Shown one piece after another: positions 1 through 14,605 of a DNA stretch of 64,000 bases. The position numbers were made by a program, and so were the translations under genes. Below the pieces are notes generated by a model. That model saw only the letters and a program-made list of their open reading frames with translations. It did not search any database and was not told the origin of the DNA. Positions within the stretch are counted from its first letter, which is position 1. Every line of letters begins with the position of its first letter. Source of the DNA: Taeniopygia guttata (Eukaryota; Chordata; Aves; Passeriformes; Estrildidae); NCBI RefSeq assembly GCF_048771995.1, contig NC_133044.1, positions 454,001 to 518,000 of the forward strand. Reading direction: 5' to 3'.

Positions 1-485
1 ATCAACATTTAGCTTTGGGTATTCTTTTGTTTGTTATTTTGGAACAGTAGGTTGGAGCAGATTACAAAGCTTGAAATGAATATAAATAGTTTCCTGATTT
101 AAAAAAAGAAAGAGAAAAGCAGAAGAGTACTTAATTTAAACCTTGCCCTGAGGAGCTGGCAGCTCAAAGCCAACACGTGGACTTGTGTAGTGGCACTGTA
201 AAGAGTAATTTCAAACCAAAAGGAAATTAAACTCATCTAGCTGGGTTTGCTTCAGTGTTCCCCCAGCCCAACTGTCTGTAGAGCTGTTACCAACATATTT
301 GCACTGGGAATTAGGATGCTATTATTTGTAACAGCTCTCCTCCACTGCAGAATGGCTTCTTGGCACCAAATGATTTCTGCTGCAGAAATCCTCAAAATTT
401 TAATAGCTCTTATCATCTGGGAAATACCAATCCATTTTTGGGGTCCTGGATTTACTTATATCATTAAGATTAGTTCATAAATATA

Positions 486-507
486 GTAACAGTGACATCA
501 CTGTTAC
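486..507. repeat. Near-perfect 22-bp palindrome
   Basis: The arms GTAACAGTGA and TCACTGTTAC are exact reverse complements separated by a 2-bp spacer (CA). It lies in AT-rich intergenic DNA. It could be a protein-binding palindrome or chance. No function is claimed. Confidence 0.75.
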
Positions 508-3500
508 CTGTAAGGCTTGCATGGGCAGGAAGCTTCACTGTCTGACAGCTGGGTAGAACAAGGAAGGAAGGGCCAGGTAGGGCATTAGGGCAAGTGAGGA
601 ATGGAACAGCAGCCTCCTCCTTCCCAGCTCCCACAGTGTGACCTCCAGACAAGCTCTTCCCATTCATCCTAGCACTTGGTTTTCCTGAAGAAATCTGGCA
701 AAGGATCAGGCAATGCATAATGGAAAGGCTGCTGCATGCTGCAAGGGACAAACCCCACAGCGTTTGGCATTCATTTCTGTTGCATTTGGAGATGTGGACT
801 GGGTAATCCAATATGTCTTTGTGTCTTATCTGGTGTTGTTTGCAGCAGGCCTGTTTAGTGAGCATGTCACCTTTAGGCATTAGTGATGAACAACATCTGA
901 AAATGGAACCCTAACAGGCTGCTGCTTAAGCTCATGCTCCATGGCTCCATGGCCAGCACTGCCCGCCAAGCCGAGCTGACCCAGGGGCTGTCCACTTTGT
1001 CCTTAAGCCAAAAATATGAACTTATGGTAGCACACAATTAAGCAGTTCAGAAATATCAGTGGAAAATAACACACCTTTATTTATCCAAATCTTCTTATTT
1101 ACTTCTTATTTACAGGTCTGTGCAGGCATAAATAACATATCAATGCATTTGCTTACTTCATGTTGCACATGCTAATTACTAGGCACAGAATATCACTATC
1201 TCTGCCTAGTGCATCAGGAATTGTAGAGGGTTTTGGACTCACTAATAAATACAAATTTTATTATCTATTGAGAACAGGGCTGAAAGAGGACTTAGCAAAA
1301 AAGGCCTTGTGGATGGTGTTTTTATTGCTGTCCTTTAGTGAATATCATCCAAAAGAATTTCAGCACTATACTTTGCCATCTCTTCTGAGTGGAATACAAA
1401 ATTATATATAAATATATACACTTAAATGTACCTTTGCAGCACTTTGGGGAAGATGGGGCTAACTCTGACCCAATTTTTCACTGAAGTGATTAGTGATTAG
1501 ATGTGCCTCAAACTGAAATCCATTAAAAGGTGCTGCTGTGCTAAAGCTTCATCTCTGGTGATCAAGTTTCTTTAAGGAGTCTGCAGTTACCCACTCAAAA
1601 ATAGACTCACTAACAGTCACTTAGTAATTTTTGAATATTTAGGTCACTTTTCATTTCTAGTTTTCAGCTTTGGAAGCAGAACCTGGTACAGGTAGTTATT
1701 GCTCTGAACTGTCTGCTGTTCCCACTTAAGGGGGAATTTCACCATTAACTTCATCAGCCAGGACTTCTAGTTCTGTTCAAATTTAAATGTATGAAAATTT
1801 CAGCCATCACAGTTCCATGTTTCAGGACGGTGTATCACTTGCTTCTGTTCCAATTCAATCCTTTTGGTTAGTTAGGGGTCTTTTTGACTGAAGCCCAAAA
1901 AGGCTGAGGGGTTTGGTATATTTCTTTCCCTTCCTTTTATGTGATTTCAGCCATACCTGGATTTGGGGATTTGCTGAGCTTCAACAATCCCATTATAACC
2001 AGAGCAATGCAATTTGCAGACAAGCTCTTAATGTCATTTACAGTGATTATATCTGTGTTAAAATTACAGCATTGGTTCAGAGCAATGTCATTATTTTAAA
2101 TAATTATTTTAAATAATTGTAAAACAAATCAGTCATCCTTTTTTCGTAAAATTGCTTCAAATGACTTTTCTTCAAATACTTCTCTTAGAAGGAGGCCTGT
2201 TCTTGTTCTCTGTCAGCGACTGTCAGGTGCAGCCAGGCGTGGCTCACGCAGTGTCATGCCAATACTGAGCAGGTCAGGCTTAGCAGAGGTGCTATCGGCT
2301 GCTCGGGACTGTGAGGGGATTCCTGGGTGCTGAGTCTTTCCTGCAGCACAAGGAGCATTGAGCGTGTAGTTGGATAGTTTATTATCAGGATTGCTTCTAT
2401 TACTATTATTTCCATGTTCATTTTACACTCTTTGCCTTCTCCAAGGATGGGTTCTCCGTTACCTTGTACTTGTTCCCTGATGTTATGCTAGTTCTGGCAG
2501 GTTGTGCTCACACCCTACAGTCACTTGGCCAGAGCATCTTTTCTAGCCCTTTGGAGAAATGGTCTTCTGGCTTTAACCCTACAAAGAAGAACATGAGATT
2601 ATCTTAACTTGGTACTTCGTTATTTGATACTTGAAGATTTTAGGAGAAAAATAATAAAAGTTTCCCTTTCACCGCTCCTAACTCAACAGGGTATCATGAC
2701 AGCTCCTGTTTTGAATGTTTTGTGTTACCGGGACTCTGGACAGTTTAAGCAGAGAGAACCAGACTTGGAAATTAAGCTCTCAAGGTGTCTGTGCTCGAGG
2801 CAGCTGACTCTGGAACGCTTTGCCGGGCTGTCCATGTGAGGGAGACAGGGAGCTGGGCCGGGATGGGCTCTTCATCCCGGGAAACCGCGGCCAGGGCTGG
2901 CCCGGGAGCGCCCGGCAGGAGCCGGGCTCCGCAATCCGCTTCTGCCTGGGAACCATGAATGGCTCAGGACACGAGTGTGCTGCCAGGAGACGAGTGCAAC
3001 TGAGAACACACAAGCTGCTGTCAGCTTCATAAATGAGTCACCGAGAGAGAAAAGAACCCTTTGTAAGTCAGGCACTTCTTACGCTATCAACTTGTCACAA
3101 GTGTGAGACCTAAGCAAATGCTTTCAGCATCTAAAGAGATGATCCCTCTGCAGGGCACTCGGTTTCATCCTGATGATGTTTAAAGACATTATTTCATGTC
3201 TCTAAACATTGTCTAATGCCAAACAAATGCCGTTTGCGTTTATGTGCTCAGACTAACAGTGACATCCAGTGGCTGAGCGACACAACCTCGGGAACAATCG
3301 CTGCGAATGGAGCGGCCGAACGGATCAGTCATGGTGACTTAGATCACATCGACTGAAGAGTGAATATGTAATATGTCATTCTCAAGACTTGTGTGACAGC
3401 CAAACCCATTCCACCTTCCCACTTGTTCTCTTAGGAAGAGCTGCAGTGTTTACAAGAGGAATAGTGAGTTCTCCTGTGGTGGTGGTGGCTTTAGGCATAG

Positions 3501-3696
3501 ACTGACTCCTCGTTTAAAAACCTCCTTTTATCTCTGTGAACAAGTCTCGCTGCGCCTGTAAGCACTTCGGGCGTGACCAAAGCTGATGGGTGTTCTGAGA
3601 GCTGCCTGGGCACTGGGGAACAGGTCTGCAGCAGCAGTTGTCTAAGATGTAGAATATTGTTTCATGTGCTCCTGAGTCTGCCAAAACCTTTAGAAG

Positions 3697-3786
3697 GGAA
3701 AACAAAACAAAACAAAACAAACTAACAAACAAACAAAAAAACAAAACAAAAAAAAACCACCAAAAAAACACCCCAAAACAACAGAA
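3697..3786. repeat. A-rich simple repeat, (AAAAC)n-like
   Basis: The tract is almost only A and C on the + strand. It begins with AAAAC units, passes through AAAC units and decays into A runs with CC interruptions. It may be a plain microsatellite or the decayed tail of an old retroposon. I see no target-site duplication that would decide. Confidence 0.8.
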
Positions 3787-4471
3787 AAGGTGACTAGAGC
3801 TGGTAATGCAGTGTCATAAACAGGGCTGGCATTTCTCTGTGCCCCTGATGCATCTGATCAGGGTATGTGAATGCAGATCAGAACATTTTTTTATTCCTGA
3901 GGTGTTATTTGTTACTGGCCTTGGTCCCAAAGGCAGCCCCTGGAGCCACCACTGCGCAGTCAGACCCCTGGGCCCTGGGCATGTCCCAGGTGGAGGATCA
4001 TGCACTGCTCTTTGGGATGGCTGCTGTGCCCCTCCTGATGGCAAACTGCAGCCATCTTCCTCTCTTACTGCTCAGCTTCCAGAGAGACATTTGTGTTTTG
4101 TTTGTGGTCTGACAGTTAACAGAGATCCTAATGACATACAATTCATAGAACTTTGGGATGGTAATTACAACAGCAATGCCACATTCCAGGAACAAACTCG
4201 GGTATTTCAGAGAAAGATCACACAAAACCAGGAACAGCTCCCAGAAGTCTTCTGACATTAAGTGTACAAATAGCTTGATAGAATAAATGGTTGCTTCCAG
4301 CATGAACAGAACTAACTTTAGACAGGAATCCCTAATGTGCCTGTCAGTGCTTCCAAATGAATGATTGAAGATAAAAATAGATTTATCATGTTTTTGCTTG
4401 CATAGGGCTTCAGATCTGTGAGCAATATGGAATCACCCGCTGCCAACATCCATGTGAGCCCACCCTAATGT

Positions 4472-4493
4472 ACTGTGGAAATGATTCCACAGT
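4472..4493. repeat. Short perfect inverted repeat
   Basis: Two 9-bp arms, ACTGTGGAA and TTCCACAGT, flank a 4-base loop (ATGA). As RNA this would be a short hairpin. It is too small for a microRNA precursor and no gene is nearby. Confidence 0.7.
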
Positions 4494-7400
4494 GTCCATT
4501 GAGCACAGCTAATTTCATTGTCACAACTGGAGATGTCCAAGTTGCAGTAACAAGAAGTGCTTGGTAAATTTATTTTGACTTTGCTGTTTCCTGAGTAATG
4601 TAAAAGTGCCACTGCTATGAGGCCTGTTCTACACTATGCTTCATTTTCTTCTAAGAGCCTGCCAGTGAACTACACACACAATCAGAAATATGTTTCGTAA
4701 GGCTGACCTGAATATAGATGGTCTTTTTTGTTGGTTTCCCCTCAAAGTTTTGGTTTTATCTATTTGTTTTTATTGACTGTATAATTGAATTTGCATAACA
4801 GTCTCCATTTAGCCAACATTTTTCTTTTAAAATAATTCCACTTGCCTCTGTCTTGTGGCCAAATTTCTAACAAATATATCAGAAATATCTGTTAAAATAT
4901 TCATAGTACCAGTAATACAGAAATATTGCCACAATATCACTGGATGCCTTAAACACATGCACTTGTAAATAGTGTCTGTGTCACAGGGGTGTAGTGTGGC
5001 TGTGGCAGCTCCTTCTCAAGCACCCACAAGCACTGACAAAGCATCCATTCCCAAAATACCTGATGAGAAGATGCCTTCATCACACCTGCTCAAAGGCCAA
5101 AGGATTTCACTCTTTTTGTAGGTGCATCATTTATCAGAAGAATTAATAGATCTTGTATTTAAGTACTTAATTCGCAACTGAAGAGTAAAGCCGGGAAAAA
5201 TGAGTTCATTATTTGTCATGGGTACAAAGTACATTTGCTTTTACTGTGTAGAGTAATACATTTGTAGTAAGACTTTATTCTTCAAGGTTCACAAGTCAAG
5301 ATTAATCAGTTGTGACCTTGGCACACAGCTTATCTCTTCATGAAGCAAAAGCTGAGCAAGGGAATCTGAAACAAGGATCCATACGTTTATATAGAGCTGA
5401 GACTGACTGAATGGTTGAAATGCAATTGAACAGCAAAAATAGAATTCCTTTGCAGAGGAAGAATTAAAGACGTCTGGAAAAAGAGAAGTGAAATATGAGT
5501 AATTTTTCAGTGAAGTGACATTACAAATTAATCTCTAACATGGCTGAGGTTGATGGTTATAGTTCCTTCCCTAGTATAATCCTTTCTCCAAAGCAGTTCT
5601 CCATGCTTAAAATATTCAGAGAGAAAGATACAAACCTCAACATTTTAAATGCCAGGTGCTTTATTGACAGAGTGTTTGCTGTTTGCTGCCAAACAAAATT
5701 CATGTTTGTTTCTGCTTGGCATTTTTACTCACTGGAACTTTTAATTTTTTATCTACTTCATCCATTCTGTAGTAGCAAACCAGACTATAACTGTGTAACA
5801 GGCTGCTGCAGTCGCCCTGGCATCCACAAGCAATGCTGCCTACACAGCCAGGACCAGATTCCCTGTGTCTGAACTCTGTTGGGACACTGGGAGAGCAAAG
5901 CTCCTGCCTCAGCTCTCTGTTCACAGATCTCAGTGTGTGCATGACAAGGAACAGCTTTGGTTTATATACTGACAGGGAGTTTTCAGTGATTTTATAATCT
6001 AAATACACTCTCCTTTTTAGTATTTTCTTTCTTTTTTTATACCCATCAGAGCATCCTAGACCTCTGCCCCACTTCACCAGTATGGTTTCCCTTGATAAGG
6101 AGAATTCCTCACATGCTGTTTTTGTCTGGTTTAGGATTATTTTTTGTTTCTTCTTGATTTGTATGTTTGTGTGATTTTTATTTGTTCCTCTGAAAGCAAA
6201 AGGCTTTTGTATTTCCATGCATAATGCTGGCCTGAAAGCCCCCGTGCTGCTCAGGATCTGGCTGCACTGCTCTGTTCACACTGTGGTACTCAGCTCTCTT
6301 CACAATCTTTTTCAAATTGTCCACTCTACAGTTTAGCAGATCTTCACCTATAGCCACAAATGTAGAAGCAATTCCTAAAAGGAGTATTTTTGCTTAGTTA
6401 TGTCGTTTTCTCTGGCCTGCTCTAGTCTACACATTATCCACTAAGTTTACACATGTTTACTTAGAAAATGCACAACTGCCACCATCAAGAGGAATTATTT
6501 TGAGCCACAACTTTCTTCCTATTTCCTTCTGGTTTTATGAGCTTCCCTGCCAAGACTAATCAATATGTAAACCTCTTCATGTTTGTAGCAGGCCTCATCT
6601 TTGTATATTAAAAGTTGTATTTCATAGCTTCCAGATCTCACAATTTCATCACAGCTTCCATGATACTCACTTTTTCGTTCACTCCTGCAGGCATGAGTTT
6701 TGTTACTTTAAATATTCTATTCATTTTTGCAGTTGTTGACAGAAACTTGCAAATCTGTCCCTGCAGGCTTGAAGATTATTAGGGACATTGCAAAACACAG
6801 AAGCTTAAAATGAGGCACTACTTTAAACTTTGGCTCGAGAGAGTCCTCATCCTGATTCATGGCTTTGGAATTGCAGAACTCTATCTAAGCTCCTGTTCAG
6901 CCTCTCTAATATTTGGATTGATGTTGCAGCCAGGAGCCAGCCTGTTGGTGTTGTGGCTCTGGGGCCGCCCAGGAGCAGCGCCTGCACCCCGGCCACCAAC
7001 CTGGGGCAGGTGGGGCATGGGACAGCACCAGCAAGAGGAGTCACAAATGTGGTCACAGCTGCTTCAGCTGCCACTCCCTGTGCCCAGCACAGGGCTCCAC
7101 AGCACAGGCTCTGTCCTTACACTGGTAACTAGGGTTTCAGCCTGACCTAGGACTTCTACTGCCTTTTCATAGGTCCACTGAATCATTTATGTTTGTATTA
7201 ATGTTTGTAATCTTGTTTTTGAAAAGGGGGTGCTGACCTTTGGCCGATGTCATTTGCCAGACTTCCTCCAAGCGATGCCATCAAGAATTACAGGGATAAT
7301 GAGGTAGAACAATTTATTAATCTGTCATCCCTGAGCAAATGGGCTACATTTGTTTTGGAGCCTTAGTGTAGTGGTCATGGGTTAACCAGCTTGTAGAATC

Positions 7401-10400
7401 CCTTAGGCATTTCTTTCCGGGTAAGCATAAACTGGGATTTCATTGACTTACCATATAGTAGAGAAAATAATGGATGAAATCTGTAATTAGCATCAAAATT
7501 TCTTGGATTTTCACCGGATCAGGAATTCACTGATGGCTTCACTGCTGCAATTCTTTACACCCGGAGAGCTCTGGAGAAGCTTTAGCAGAACTCCTGCCAG
7601 CACCACAAGTTGCAGGAGCTCAGTTGACAGATTTGCTCACGGAAATACTCAGTGGCTGATCTGCATTCTCTTCCCCGTGTGAGGCAGAGCTGAGAGCCTG
7701 GTCCCTGGCCTTTCCTGGGCTTCTCCTGAGAGCAGCTCCTGAGCCAGTGTTGGTGTCGGTGTCCGTTCGGCAGGACTGTTCTCCCTGCTCTGCCCCTGAG
7801 CAGGGTCCGAGGCAGCAGCTCCTTTGCCAAGGCCCAGGCCCAGCCCGTGACACAGCCGGGGCTGTGGTGATGTCAAGTTGCTGGAGCCTGTGGGGTTTGC
7901 CCAGATACAGCATGGGCTATTCTCCAAGTTTTGGGAACGATGAAGATGCAGTTCCTCAGTTAACCCCTCCTAGACACCTGAGCACAGGCGGACTTTCATA
8001 GACATTAGTCAGCTTTATCATGGCTGGGGTAGGCACAGAATTTTAGTCCATAAAACAAATAATTGGATACTCAAGTTAAAATTTGATTCATCACATTGTT
8101 TTCCTCTCTTGTTCTAATTTGAATCATATCAAAAGTGGCTGATGTAACAGACTTTCAGGTTCAGCCTGTAGGTACAAAATGTCTGATAACATTGTTCAGG
8201 GCAAGAAGATTGTTCAAATCCTGTAGGCAAGGGCTGGAATATCAGATTCCGGAATCCTTGGATGCATTTAAACATCCAATTTAAATAAATGCAGCTTACA
8301 GGAAGAGTTCTACCTATCATGTTTAGGGCAAAGAAAAGGTCTAAGTTGGGATATTGCTGACACCACTGCTGTACTATGATTAAAATATGGCTTTTGATTA
8401 GTAAACAGATGGAGTTTGATCTGCATCATGAGCCTGAATGAATTTGTTGCCAGTTCTTGAAGCGATTTGTGTTCTTGGAATCAAAGTACCAAACAGTAAC
8501 AGATGTGAGTACACTGAGCTGTCAAGAGCTTAATGAAGTAAAACCGAGATCACTACCCAGTTTCAGAGAAGGGTTAAGGGGATCCCTTTTTGAAAACTAA
8601 TTATTTAGGACAGCACACCTGTCATTAGGCAGCAGAAGATACCAAAAATTAACCATTTTCTTGCATGAGTTCTCACTCTGCCACATGTGGTTGAAATGAT
8701 AGACAGAGTTGTAGCTCAAAATTAATTGAGCTTTCAAATTGGGAGAAAGCGGGAGAAAAAATTATCAAGGGTTATTAAAAGCAGTTGAAATCACTAGCAC
8801 AGCACACCTTCCAGTTGAATAAACCATTCCCTTTCAATTCTTAATAGCATAAAGACAATTTGGTACACAAAACACAGACAGTTAAATCCAGCAGATGTGC
8901 AGCAGATGTGACATCTGCTTTCAGCATGGTGTGGGAATAGAGAGCAGAGCCTGGCCGTGCGGGGGGCAATGCAGGAAGACCCAGGTTTGGGATGCTCAGG
9001 GCTCTGAGCACGGGCAGATCCCTGTGTGGGGAATCAGGAGCTCTGTGCCCGCCTGCTCAGAGGCTGCGGGCAGGCCATGGGCTTGGAGCTGGCCGAGGCT
9101 GCCTTTGGAGAGGGCCCAGGGAGCAGAGGTGGCTCTGTGCACAGAGGTTACATCAGCTGAGTGAAGCGGGGGCCCCGCTCGTGGTTACCCCCATCCCAGT
9201 GCCGGCCGTGCTCGCAGGACGCCGCTCACTGCGCTCCAGGGAGGCAGCAGCTGCTGCTCTCCCTGACCTACAGATGTACACGTGGCGTTACAGTTAGAGC
9301 TGTGAAGATGCTGTCTATCACAGTTTGTCCCAAGTGGAATGGGAAAAAGCTCACCCTTGGGGTCAGGCCTGCAGAATTGCCCAGAGCCCCCCACTGAATC
9401 CCGCAGCTCACCAGCTGGCAGCAGCCTCCCCTCCTCTCCCTCCATTTGATGTGGGAGCACCAGCCAGCCTGGCCGGGGGGAAATCACCTTCCTTCAAGGG
9501 ACACTGGTATCTCCACTGCTTATCTGATCTTTCAAGTGTGAAGAATTTTGGTTAATTACCAATCTTCATTAGTTTTGTTGTTGTTGTCAAAGTAACTGCA
9601 TGAGTAATGCACATCAGCAGGATTAAAATCACCAAGTACTTTCCAAGGAGAAGTGTTTCCACCCTTGTGGAGGCTGGTGACCAAAGCAGTATATGTCTAG
9701 GGATGGGAGAGCTCTGATGGCAGTGGTGGCTCTTTGCAGGTTGCTATATGTGAGTAGTTTCACTCATGCAACTTGTGCTATTAAAATCACTCACCTGGTA
9801 CTGGCAAGCAGGGGGGCTCAAAAATCCAGGCATGGAAAGGAGACACGATGGCTAGCATTGGATGTGCAGAAAGGAGGGAGAAGTCTTTGTTACTCTCCAT
9901 TTCTGTGGTATGAAGGATGTACAATGCTGACCCTGGGGCTCCTCTGCAGAAAAGCAAATTTATAATTCTTAGGAGATTGCTGCATGTTAACATGAGATTT
10001 GGGTGAATATATAACTGCCTCCATAGGGGTCTTTCATCATTTAGCATCCTACTGATGCCTGCTTTTCCTCTCCACAGGAATCCTGCCCTGAAATGATTGT
10101 AAATTACCAGGCAGAAATCTTTGATCACTCACCAATTAACTCCCTTCCTTTCAACATGTAAAGCTCTGTACAAGGGAGCTCTGGTAACTTCAGTGTGGAG
10201 AGAAACATTTAAATTCAACCTACTTGGAAGTTGGTTACCTGCTACTTATTCCTGAACAGAAAATTTCTTCTGTGGTTCTTTTAGGCTGTTCCTTTCAAGT
10301 AGGCACAAATCCAGTGTGTGAATACTGATGCTTTCTACATCTGCTCCTATAAAAACTGAAATCTTCTAATCAAACATAAATCTTTGACCTTCATAGATTA

Positions 10401-13400
10401 TTTCAGTGAGAAGTAATACATTGTTGTAAGCAGAGAGATCGAGATGGAGAGAGGATGCTCACTTCTTTCCTTCATTTCTTTTTTCTTGGGCCATAGTGGG
10501 AAGCAGTGAAATAATCAAGGTCTGCTCACCTTCGGCAGTGGGCACAGCCTTGGCTTTAGCACTGCCCCTGCGCTCGAGGTCACAGTCCTGGCTCTGCTCA
10601 GCTGGAGCCAATGCTCTCAGGGATCACCTTCCACCTGCCTTTTAGATCCGCAAAGAGAAGGATTTGCTTTCCTTCTAAATGAAGGATTTATCAGTTGTAA
10701 TTCTGCATGATTTACATATTTGTAAAGGTTTTTTGATACTTTCCAGAGGGCAAACTTCGTTTCTAAGGCTGAGTGTCAGCATGGCTCCAGCCAACACACA
10801 AGGGACTGAAGGCAGTTGTGAGTTGCCTTGTGATCCTGTTTGCAGAGTCAGGTTTGGTGTTTGCCAGTTTTTGACCTTCTAGAAATTATTGTTGAGTTGT
10901 AGCACAGTCTCAAGTTCTCATTTTCTAGTAAGTTTAGGACTTTTCTTTTTTTTAACTCTACACTATCTTACCCATTCCTTCCCAGTGGGAAGTGCCCCAC
11001 ATACTGAATCCAGCAGTGGCAGCCACAGAATTAGACTCTCACTTCCCCCGTGAAAACATCGCAAAGTTTATCTTGACTTTTGTTCTACTTTCATTAAACC
11101 CATGAAGTGAATTTTAGCTGTAAAATAAGTCTTACTGACACGTGCTCTCCCAAAGCAGGTATCTAAAATAAACCCAGTGATTATTAGCTAGCTATGTTAC
11201 AGGAACTATAAAAAACAGGGAGGACATTAGTGTCCCCACTGAAACAGGCAGATCTTGTCACAGAGAACAAGCTTTCAAGGTAGAGAAAACCAAACAGCCT
11301 CAAACAAGTGGTGTGAGGGTAAACAGAGAAAGGTGTGGCCTTGAGGCCATAGCACATCCAGGAATAAGGCCAGGTTCACTCTGGAAGCAGGTTCCTTGTG
11401 CCCTCTGGAGCTCTGCAGAAGCCCTGGCAGCACTGAGGGGCTGCCTAGGTGTGACGGGCTACTGGGCATGGGGGGCTGCTGGAGTCCAGCAGCTTGGGAG
11501 AAGTATGGCTGGACCACCCTTTTTAGCTATTTTTTAAGGAGTGAACACAATAAAGCAAAGGCTGGTTCAGTAGAGATTGCACATGGCACGTAACCACTGC
11601 TCTTCAAGCATCCCAGAGGGCTCTGCACACATGGATGACAGAGGGCTCACCCTTTCACAGATGAGAAACTGGAGTTTATTTAAATCAAAGGTGGCTGGAA
11701 TAATCCAGCACAAACATTCCATTTCAAAGCCACTCTTCCTCCAGCCCTCCCCGCCAGGCTCCCAGCAGAAGGCTGGGGAAGGTGCTGCTTGGGGTAGGCT
11801 TGGGCTGTGGCACCAGGGCTGTTCCCATTGCTGCTGTGGCCACTGTCCTCACGCGGGGTCCGCCAGCCACGGCCTGGTGCTGGCTCATGGCTGCGGTGCC
11901 CCCGTCCCTGTGTGGCCCACGTGGCCGCCTGTGCATTCCCGAGCTGGGGAAAGGGTCTGGTGCAGTTGCTGATGGAGCCCTGGGCCGCAGCGGGCAGGAG
12001 CAGCCAGAGCAGGAGCCAGCTAAGCAGAAATATTGGCCTACATTTGTTTCTCCGCCTGGTGGAAGGCATGCGAGTTTCTATGGCAACTTGTGTTTTCTGT
12101 TCGTCAGGCCTACTGACTCACTTCTGAGGGAGCCATGAAGAAAAAAGATTGTTTTCTTTCTGTGCCAAGTCAAGTGGCTCCTTTCCTGCAGCCCACAGCT
12201 CTTGTCTGAGGGCTGCTGGTCAGAGTTTGTGACTGGTGTGACTTCGCAGCATCAATTTAGGGCCACAAGAAAAGACAGTAGAATGTGACAACATCCTCAT
12301 CCCCTTGAGAATACACTGGCAATGAGTTACGTTTATCTTCATTACAAGAGGATGACAGCCCAGCTGGAACCCTGGGACAGTCAGGCTGATGCTGGTGGCA
12401 GCACAGGGCTGTGCAGGAGGGCAGCAGGGTGGCTCCCAGCATGTGCCTGTGCCATGGGGTAGCCCAGAGCACACACCCTTAGTGATCTTGAGAGTGCTGA
12501 TGGGATAAAATTACCAGAGAGGCCCAAAAGAGTTATTGCTGAGGTTAGTTCCTGTAGGGGGAATCAGAGCTGGCGAGAGCACAGCTCAGTGGGAGGAGCG
12601 GATGCATGTGCAGAGCATGGAGCCAGGCAGAGCAGAACGTGTTGGTTCCTGAGCACCTCATCACCTTAGCTTTTCTAATTGAGAAACTTTCCTGCACAAC
12701 CGAGCTCGATTTTCCAGCAGAGCCCAGGGATGTTGAATAACCATTTTTCCTTGAAATGGAGGGAAGCTTTGCATCCACTTCTCTCAGGCTCCACTGAAAT
12801 TCCCAGCTATTATACTCTAGAGAACACTGCGAACACTCGCACAACCAGCAATTCTTCTGATGCTTTTTCTTTTGCCTAATCACAAACATATGGTACACTT
12901 TAGGGGAGATTATCCTGATATTGTTAGATTTAAAATGCAGTTTTCTTCCAGCTTTCCAAGGTTACAGCAGCTATCCAGTTAAAGACTAGAGCAGAAATAA
13001 AACGTTAACGCAGCATGACCTTGGTCAATCAGTTAATCTTTCTCTACCCGATTTATTCCAGCAAAATAAAAATCCATCCCCACACACTGCAGAGTGCTTT
13101 GAGATCCTGGGGTGAAAGGTACATCATAAGCTAGAGTATTAATTATTGAAAGCCTGATAGAGTGTGTGGTGCTGGAGGGAATGTAAATTAATTTACTGTT
13201 GGTGTCTGTTTGTTTGTGCACAGCTGTGACATATATCGCTCATGGAGGTGCAGCCCCTGGGCCTCTGAATGACTGTGAGGTGTGTGAGGGCTCCATCTGC
13301 AGACTACTGCTACTCCAGGGAGTAAAAACAGTGTAAAAGACTTTGTCACCATTTGGCAGAGCTCCTTGTTCATTACCCTGCGAGGGGAGGTCAGGATGCA

Positions 13401-14605
13401 GGCAGGTGTCCGCTGTCACCTGCAGAATGGCACCTGGGTACCTGTGCATAACATGCAGAGGCAGAGCCTCCCATCTCTTGTTCCCCTGTCACTATTGCAA
13501 GCTTGAGGTTTTGTGGGAAAACCTCTTCTAAAATTGCTCATAAATGGGTTTTCTGACTGTTACATTAAGCTGGATTACACAGCATGGAACATTGATTTTT
13601 AGATTTGAGAGTGCTGAATAATTTACGTGCACATTGCCTCCTAAACCAGACTGTGGCTGTGACGGCCCTGGCCCTTCCCAGAGCAGACACAGACAACTGT
13701 GGTAGGATACAGCCAAATGATCAACTCTCTTACTTTTTAGCATCTGCTTTTAAAAAGGCAGGTAATTTCTAACATCATTTTGTTACTGAGATTTTATTTT
13801 AAAGTGTCCAGGAGTGTTATCCCACTGCAAGCACAAAGCATGATTTTTAGAGCTACTGTTCCTTAAAACATGCTTTTGCTATCATTCCATTTTAACATGG
13901 CCATATATTATGAAATCTAATTCTTTGATACAAGCATGAGTACACAGAAACAGCAAAAGGAAAATTGTCTTTTTATGAACTATGAAGCTGTTTATTTTAA
14001 ATCTAAATAAAACCTTTTTTCAGACCTTTTAACAAATTGAATTGGCTTGTGCCATTCAAGCACTTCTATTTTTCACATGTATATTGTAGAATACATTTAA
14101 AAATAAAAGTGGATGTTGGCACAGAATTAAGCTGGTGTTTGCACTGTCCTTGTGCAGAGACTGTGTCTGAAGAGCTTAATACAGTCCTGTGTGGGTTTAA
14201 GTCATGTTCAGATATTCATGATAGGTTTGTAATTTTTCTAACAACTTCATTTTATTTTTAATATTCTGCATCTTTACTGACTGTAGCAAACGGAGCAGAA
14301 CATGTCCATTTTTTCCTTGCACTGGGTCAGCTTTGGTTAAGTCATCAAAGGCAAGAAACATCTATTAAGTGTTCTTTTGCTGAGTCCTCAATTTAAATGA
14401 AGCTGCAGGGAGCAGCAAATATTTTTCCTGCTATTTTCTGTAGCCCAGTTCCTGCATCCCTCGAGGTCACACACTGGAGGTCACAGCCTCCCCTGACAGC
14501 TGCCAAGGCTGCTCCAGCCAGGCCCGAGTGCCGCGGTTCAGCAGCGCTGCCACGATCTCCTAAATACAGCAGCTCCCATCCAGCAGATGGCCGACCCCGG
14601 GAGCT

